NCBI GenBank assembly: GCA_937995835.1
Contig: CALKIV010000104.1
Coordinates: 23,625-87,624 of the forward strand
Reading direction: 5' to 3'
From: an uncultured Dysgonomonas sp.
GTDB lineage: Bacteria > Bacteroidota > Bacteroidia > Bacteroidales > Dysgonomonadaceae
Length of the DNA: 64,000 nucleotides
Shown here: positions 60,195-64,000 of the stretch, piece by piece
How the letters are laid out: each line of letters opens with the position of its first letter
How positions within the stretch are numbered: the first letter of the stretch is position 1
Notes under the pieces: generated by a model
The model's database searches: none
What the model was told of the DNA's origin: nothing
The model's input: only the letters and a program-made list of their open reading frames with translations
Translations under genes and position numbers: made by a program

Positions 60195-60908
60195 ATGCAA
60201 CTAAAACTTTATGTTACCTTTCTTATACTAGTTTTTACTCAGGGTTTTGTGGCTTACGGACAAGCTGGTACTTATATACAAAAGGATAATTCTAACTATT
60301 TGGAATTGAGAGCTGATGGTACTTACCATTATGAATATCGTACAGACACCTTTATAGACCTTGTTTCTGATGGCACATGGGTAAAGAAAGACTCTAAAAC
60401 CATTGTGCTGAATAGTGATATTGAGCCTATTCAGCCTGAAGTGGAGTGGGAGAAAATACCAACACCTGGTAGTCATCGCGATCGTCATCTTAATGTGGAA
60501 GTGTTGGCTGACGAATACAACGAAACAGACTTCTTTGTGGTGCCCATCACCAAACGGATGACGGTTCCTAACTATCGCAGCGGACAACGTGGATCGCACA
60601 CCGTGGAGACAGCTTTCTTGATTGATAGTATTTCGTTCAAAATCATCAAAGAACCTGTGGATAATCCTCGTCCTCGTCCTCAAAAGTTTTTCCACAAACA
60701 AGCCCTGCCTCCAAAATACGAAGTGTTGGAAACTGAGAAGCTAAAACTAATGCTCAACCCAGGCGAAAGTGCGAACGTGACTATATTTCTGTTTAATGAA
60801 GACTTTGAGATTAAAACCTTTAAGAATAAGGAGCTTACTCTTAAAGGAAAAACCATCCTTTACAGAGACGAGCAAGACGAAAAAACATACGAGCTAGAAC
60901 GCAAATAA
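60195..60908 (+). CDS. Secreted protein of unknown function
   Basis: The 237-residue protein has a signal peptide (to about residue 24, ending AYGQ) and then AGTYIQKDNSNYLELRADGT and YRTDTFIDLVSDGTWVKKDS, a small lipocalin-like strand pattern (about 25-75). A basic, proline-rich region (NPRPRPQKFFHKQALPP, about 155-175) and a C-terminal beta segment follow. No family is recognised with confidence. It is likely periplasmic or secreted. It follows the FISUMP gene by 79 bases but no joint role is evident; it ends at a perfect long hairpin. Confidence 0.7.
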   Translation: MQLKLYVTFLILVFTQGFVAYGQAGTYIQKDNSNYLELRADGTYHYEYRTDTFIDLVSDGTWVKKDSKTIVLNSDIEPIQPEVEWEKIPTPGSHRDRHLNVEVLADEYNETDFFVVPITKRMTVPNYRSGQRGSHTVETAFLIDSISFKIIKEPVDNPRPRPQKFFHKQALPPKYEVLETEKLKLMLNPGESANVTIFLFNEDFEIKTFKNKELTLKGKTILYRDEQDEKTYELERK

Positions 60909-60956
60909 TAAAAACATTTAGTGGCTTGAGGAATTTTATTTCAAGCTAAGTTTGAC

Positions 60957-61005
60957 AAAAAGAACAGAAGATAATCTCTTTAGATTATCTTCTGTTCTTT
61001 TTATG
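60957..61005 (+). terminator. Long perfect-stem terminator
   Basis: A perfect 21-base stem (60957-60977 and 60982-61002) with a four-base loop and T-run; the strongest hairpin in the window. Confidence 0.9.
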
Positions 61006-61196
61006 TGATGGGTTGTTTATACAAATAATGTATTAACTTTCTATGCTCAGCACCTTATTCGATCTATAAATATTCATGATTTTGAAAAAAAACAGTTTTC
61101 TTTAAAATATAAATAATCCTCATTCGTCTTCAATAGTAGAAGGACATGTCTACTGTAAATAAGAATAAATAATTTTAAGAAGAAAGGAATGATATT

Positions 61197-61415
61197 GTGT
61201 TTAGACGAAACAAAAACTTGTCTATTTTTATTTCGCAAGAGAAATGTATAGGTTGCGAACATTGTATAGGCATTTGCCACAAACGTGTGATAGGTATGGT
61301 ATATAAAGAAGACCGAGCCTATGCCACAGTAGAATATAAAGATAGGTGCACCCTGTGTCGCGTATGCGAAATGCTATGCCCTGTGGATGCAATAGAAATA
61401 ACAAAAAAACATTGA
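61197..61415 (+). CDS. Two-cluster 4Fe-4S ferredoxin
   Basis: This 72-residue protein starts at GTG 61197, with AGAAAGGA close ahead; no ATG in this frame fits. It has two cysteine sets: CIGCEHCIGIC (about 19-29, with His instead of the usual Pro afterwards) and CTLCRVCEMLCPVDA (about 51-65), typical of bacterial 2[4Fe-4S] ferredoxins. It should carry electrons in the cytoplasm. It begins a three-gene plus-strand set: 7 bases to the membrane-protein gene and then 1 base to an ECF sigma factor, suggesting a redox-linked regulatory unit. Confidence 0.9.
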   Translation: MFRRNKNLSIFISQEKCIGCEHCIGICHKRVIGMVYKEDRAYATVEYKDRCTLCRVCEMLCPVDAIEITKKH

Positions 61416-61422
61416 AAAGAAT

Positions 61423-61803
61423 ATGAAAAAACCGATGCATAAATTCGTACATACTGTGATTTTTATAGCAGTAGTAGCGGCTGTTGCAGCCCTCGTTATG
61501 GTGTTGTGGAATGCCCTTATTCCATCCATTATTGGTTGGTCAGCAATTAACTATTGGCAGGCAGCAGGTTTGTTAGTGCTGAGCAAGTTGCTTCTAGGAG
61601 GTTTTGGGCACCATTGGATGTATCATTTTGGTAATCATTGGAGAGGAGATCATCATAAAGGTCGTGGCGAAGGGTTTCGTCACATGCATGAGGCGATGAA
61701 AGATATGTCGCGTGATGAACGAAGAGAGTTTATCAGAGAAAGATTTAGGCAGGGGTTTGGTGAAGATATGCAGTCTCCTCATCCGCACAACAAAAAGGAT
61801 TGA
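61423..61803 (+). CDS. Small His-rich membrane protein beside an ECF sigma factor
   Basis: The 126-residue protein has two membrane helices (about 10-32 and 42-62) and a cytoplasmic or periplasmic tail rich in His, Arg and Asp: LLLGGFGHHWMYHFGNHW, HHKGRGEGFRHMHEAMKD, SRDERREFIRERFRQGFG. It ends in HPHNKK. The His groups could bind metal. Its gene lies between the ferredoxin and the sigma factor with minimal gaps, so it may sense something and pass it to the sigma factor, the role anti-sigma factors play, though no zinc-binding anti-sigma motif is seen. Not a named family to me. Confidence 0.8.
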   Translation: MKKPMHKFVHTVIFIAVVAAVAALVMVLWNALIPSIIGWSAINYWQAAGLLVLSKLLLGGFGHHWMYHFGNHWRGDHHKGRGEGFRHMHEAMKDMSRDERREFIRERFRQGFGEDMQSPHPHNKKD

Positions 61804-61804
61804 G

Positions 61805-62386
61805 ATGGGTGAAGGAGAAAAAGAGAAACAAGATTTTTCTCAACGCCAATATATATCTGATGTCTACCAACAATATCGGTCACCACTCAAAGGATTTGTG
61901 TCCAAACGTGTAAAGTCTGAGGAAGATGCCGAAGATATTCTTCAAAATGTGTTTTACAAGCTTAGCAAGCTAGACTTGATAGAAAACCCAATAGAAGAAA
62001 TTTCGGGATGGCTTTATTCCGTTGCTCGCAATCAGATTATAGACCGGAGTAGAAAAAAGCGAGAAGAGGAATTGCCTCATGTCACAACCGAAAATGAAGA
62101 GTTGGTTTTTATACAAGAGATTACTGATATGCTAATGGAGGTAATAACTCCTGAGACAGAGTTTATCAAGTCGGTGGTGTGGGATGAGCTTGATTTAGCA
62201 TTGCTTGAATTGCCCGAAGAACAGCGGGTGGTCTTTGTGCTGACCGAATTGGAAGGGTTTTCGTTCACTGAAGTCTCAGAATTACTAGGTGTCAATGTTA
62301 ACACTCTGCTCTCGAGGAAGAGATACGCTGTGCTCCATTTGCGTAAGCGCTTATTGGAGGTGTATGAAGATTTGATATTGAGTTAG
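61805..62386 (+). CDS. ECF-type RNA polymerase sigma factor
   Basis: Start at 61805 (193 residues, MGEGEKEKQDFSQRQYISDV), directly after the membrane-protein stop; the track-frame upstream of this overlaps that gene. Region 2 (about 20-85) has RSPLKGFVSKRVKSEEDAED, LQNVFYKLSK and GWLYSVARNQIIDRSRKK; region 4 (about 135-185) has LPEEQRVVFVLTELEGFSFT and ELLGVNVNTLLSRKRYAVLH. It directs polymerase to a small regulon. The co-encoded ferredoxin and His-rich membrane protein are the likely partners. No long linker or anti-sigma gene follows. Confidence 0.93.
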   Translation: MGEGEKEKQDFSQRQYISDVYQQYRSPLKGFVSKRVKSEEDAEDILQNVFYKLSKLDLIENPIEEISGWLYSVARNQIIDRSRKKREEELPHVTTENEELVFIQEITDMLMEVITPETEFIKSVVWDELDLALLELPEEQRVVFVLTELEGFSFTEVSELLGVNVNTLLSRKRYAVLHLRKRLLEVYEDLILS

Positions 62387-62559
62387 TGTGGTGTTTTGTG
62401 TATACTTATTTTGTATGATGGCTTCTCTTCTCTTCTCTTCTCGAGCTTTTTGGGGGCTTATTAGAAAAGTGTAGGGCTTTAATTTATTTTGACACAATAA
62501 ATTGATATCAGATGGCTATATATTGTAAATTTGGAGCTTGAATAATTAGCCATAATTAA

Positions 62560-63390
62560 ATGATAAAAAGAATATACCTTCTGTTCCTCTTATTGGCGCT
62601 TAGCAGCGTCACAGTTCTTGCTCAAAAAAGTTACGAAGCGTATGTGAAAGATGCGCTGGACTATACCGAGAAAAAAGATTTTGCAGCTGCCGAACAGTCA
62701 TATAAGGCAGCGTTGAGGTTGGAACCGACAAATCCTAGTAATATAATGTTACTGATGAATTTGGGGACTATCCAACGTTATTTGGGAAAGTTTGAAGAGG
62801 CTCTGATTTCTTACGAAGTAGTAGTACAACGCAATCCCACATTAGACTATGTGCTGGATAATCGGGCACGTCTATATTGTGATATGAATAGATTTGAAGA
62901 TGCTTTGCGAGATTATTCTACCATTATTCTTCATCATCCTGACAATCTGAATGCATTATACGATAGAGGATTACTTTATATTTCACTGCGTAAACTGGAT
63001 CAAGCAGAGGGTGATTTTCATGCCATCTTGCAAAAAGAAGAAGAAAATCCGAAAGCTAAGGCTGGTTTGGCAATGGTGCTAAAGCGACGAGGAATGTGGA
63101 AAGAGGCGGAGCAGGCTTACTCAGATTTGATAGCAAATGACAAGCATAATGGAGAACTCTATGCCAATAGGGCAGAGTGTTATCTGAATCTTAAACGTTT
63201 GAGAAGCTTGAGCGAGGATCTGGATAAGGCAGTGGAATATGGTTATAATGATTATTCTATGCATATCTTGAAGGGACAACTCAAATTGGCACAGTTTGAC
63301 AAAGAGGAGGCACGTATCGAATTTTTGAAGGCAGTAGAAATGGGAGCCGATAAAGAGCTGGTAGATGATTTTCTACTACTGTGTAAGTAA
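62560..63390 (+). CDS. Secreted TPR-repeat protein
   Basis: The 276-residue protein has a signal peptide (to about residue 21, ending VLAQ) followed by about six tetratricopeptide repeats (from SYEAYVKDALDYTEKKDFAA through QLKLAQFDKEEARIEFLKAV). TPR stacks mediate protein-protein binding; the protein is likely periplasmic. It may be an outer-membrane assembly or scaffold helper, but nothing more specific can be said. The 170-base gap before it contains an AT-rich stretch with no strong promoter. It is followed by the gap at 63391-63873. Confidence 0.88.
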   Translation: MIKRIYLLFLLLALSSVTVLAQKSYEAYVKDALDYTEKKDFAAAEQSYKAALRLEPTNPSNIMLLMNLGTIQRYLGKFEEALISYEVVVQRNPTLDYVLDNRARLYCDMNRFEDALRDYSTIILHHPDNLNALYDRGLLYISLRKLDQAEGDFHAILQKEEENPKAKAGLAMVLKRRGMWKEAEQAYSDLIANDKHNGELYANRAECYLNLKRLRSLSEDLDKAVEYGYNDYSMHILKGQLKLAQFDKEEARIEFLKAVEMGADKELVDDFLLLCK

Positions 63391-63873
63391 ATTCTGTATC
63401 TGTTGTACCCAAAAAGATAAGAACCATTTTGATTCCCTTTGATAATCAGAGAATAAGTGGAGCTGTTTGTGAAAATAGGTAGCCACACAGCCACACAGGT
63501 ACATACCGTAATGGAGGAATAAATTCTTGACAACCTCTAACTAAATCTTAACGCCACTACCTTCTGATGTTGATAAAGTTTTATGTTCTTATGCCGACTT
63601 CTGAATCGTTAAATGTTAACAAAAAGATAAAGTGATTTGTCATAATGATAGTTGTTTCATTGATCTTATAGTGAAAATATATCTAACACATTCATTTTTT
63701 TTAATATTATGACTTTAAAAGTGACAATATATCCTTTTTAAATTATCTCTTTGTGTTAAAATGGTAATATAGTATTCTTGCGATTATTCTTAAGGATAAA
63801 TACTTTGAGGTTAGTTGTAAAGAGCTATATTGTTGATGCTATTGACACTTTTTATTTAACAAACGACTACAAG
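63391..63873 (+). other. Non-coding gap before the last gene
   Basis: 483 bases without a convincing ORF. It contains a tiny tandem AGCCACAC AGCCACAC near 63481, AT-rich sequence and promoter-like ATCTCTTTG at about 63746. I see no terminator or RNA gene. Confidence 0.5.
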
Positions 63874-64000
63874 ATGAAGAGAACATTACTTTTTTTCTTA
63901 ATATTTTTATGTGTGCATGAAAGTATTGAGGCTCAAGTAACCATTGGAGCTGGTATTACGCCGAAATCGGGAGCAATATTAGACTTGAAACAAAATTCGA
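63874..64000 (+). CDS. FISUMP-like secreted protein, N-terminal part (3' end outside window)
   Basis: The frame opens at ATG 63874 and runs off the window after 42 codons. It has a signal peptide (MKRTLLFFLIFLCVHESIEA) followed by QVTIGAGITPKSGAILDLK, which matches the mature N-terminus of the protein at 58973 (QVTIG...P..GA.L.LK). It is therefore very probably a paralogue of that FISUMP protein. The gene continues beyond base 64000. Confidence 0.75.
   Translation, partial: MKRTLLFFLIFLCVHESIEAQVTIGAGITPKSGAILDLKQNS

Noticed and set aside
63481..63499. Tandem AGCCACAC repeat
   Set aside because: Only two short copies; not enough to call a repeat family or CRISPR.
63252..63533. Minus-strand frame of 93 residues at the TPR gene end
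   Set aside because: Mostly antisense to the TPR gene and Ser-rich; the remaining part lies in the non-coding gap.
1..64000. tRNA, rRNA, insertion sequence or CRISPR array
   Set aside because: I saw no T-loop GGTTCGAATCC in a non-coding place, no transposase frame and no regularly spaced repeats.

Overview
The window is a low-GC, densely coded stretch of a Bacteroidota chromosome, most likely order Bacteroidales (Dysgonomonas/Porphyromonas/Parabacteroides-like; the genus cannot be fixed from sequence reading alone). The signs are promoters of the TTTG-N19-20-TAnnTTTG type, weak ribosome binding sites, many lipoproteins with a lipobox Cys followed by acidic residues, type III glutamine synthetase, type IX secretion proteins PorE and PorD, a TamL lipoprotein, a BtuB-BtuG-BtuF vitamin B12 locus and FISUMP-type secreted proteins. 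I found no tRNA, rRNA, insertion sequence, prophage or CRISPR array. Most of the window is housekeeping with short accessory stretches.

Layout. 1-3.7 kb: the end of a bacterial alpha-2-macroglobulin overlapping a YkuD_2-type L,D-transpeptidase-like gene, then a convergent lipoprotein. 3.9-8.1 kb: mgtE, yaaA, gpmA and a secreted alpha/beta hydrolase. 8.3-10.8 kb: a translation/ribosome cluster rplY-pth-S4 protein-era. 10.9-12.8 kb: a frameshifted lipoprotein and a secreted LytM-like protein that lacks the catalytic His residues. 12.9-19.8 kb: aspS (minus), a DMT transporter, a small beta-barrel and porE-porD. 19.8-25.6 kb: mgsA, two NlpC/P60 peptidases, an APC permease and glnN. 25.9-30.3 kb: pyrE-SRPBCC-argH, serB and dps. 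30.4-37.7 kb: tamL, a TrmH-family methyltransferase, an ATP-grasp-like protein, a GNAT protein, a family 1 pectate lyase and a DUF1573 protein. 37.8-44.6 kb: rplU-rpmA, a lipoprotein, asnB, and the rplM-rpsI-rpsB-tsf operon. 45-50.4 kb: an acetate/succinate CoA-transferase, pdxH, a DUF2059 protein, a pseudouridine synthase, corA and a Bor-like lipoprotein. 50.4-56.3 kb: a cobalamin riboswitch with btuB-btuG-btuF, a terminator, then an MFS transporter. 56.5-58.6 kb: gnd and a nitroreductase. 59-64 kb: a FISUMP-domain protein, an unknown secreted protein, a ferredoxin/membrane protein/ECF sigma cassette, a TPR protein and the start of a second FISUMP-like protein.

How genes work together. The B12 locus is the clearest specialised system: a riboswitch controls an outer-membrane receptor, its surface lipoprotein partner and a binding protein, but no BtuCD is present here. 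PorE and PorD belong to type IX secretion. The A2M protein, the L,D-transpeptidase-like protein, two P60 peptidases and TamL concern the cell envelope. rplM-rpsI-rpsB-tsf, rplU-rpmA, rplY-pth-S4-era and aspS serve translation. The least explained items are the ferredoxin/His-rich membrane protein/sigma cassette, the ATP-grasp/GNAT divergent pair, the non-catalytic LytM-like protein and several structured leaders. I see no strong evidence for a wholly new defence or biosynthetic system.
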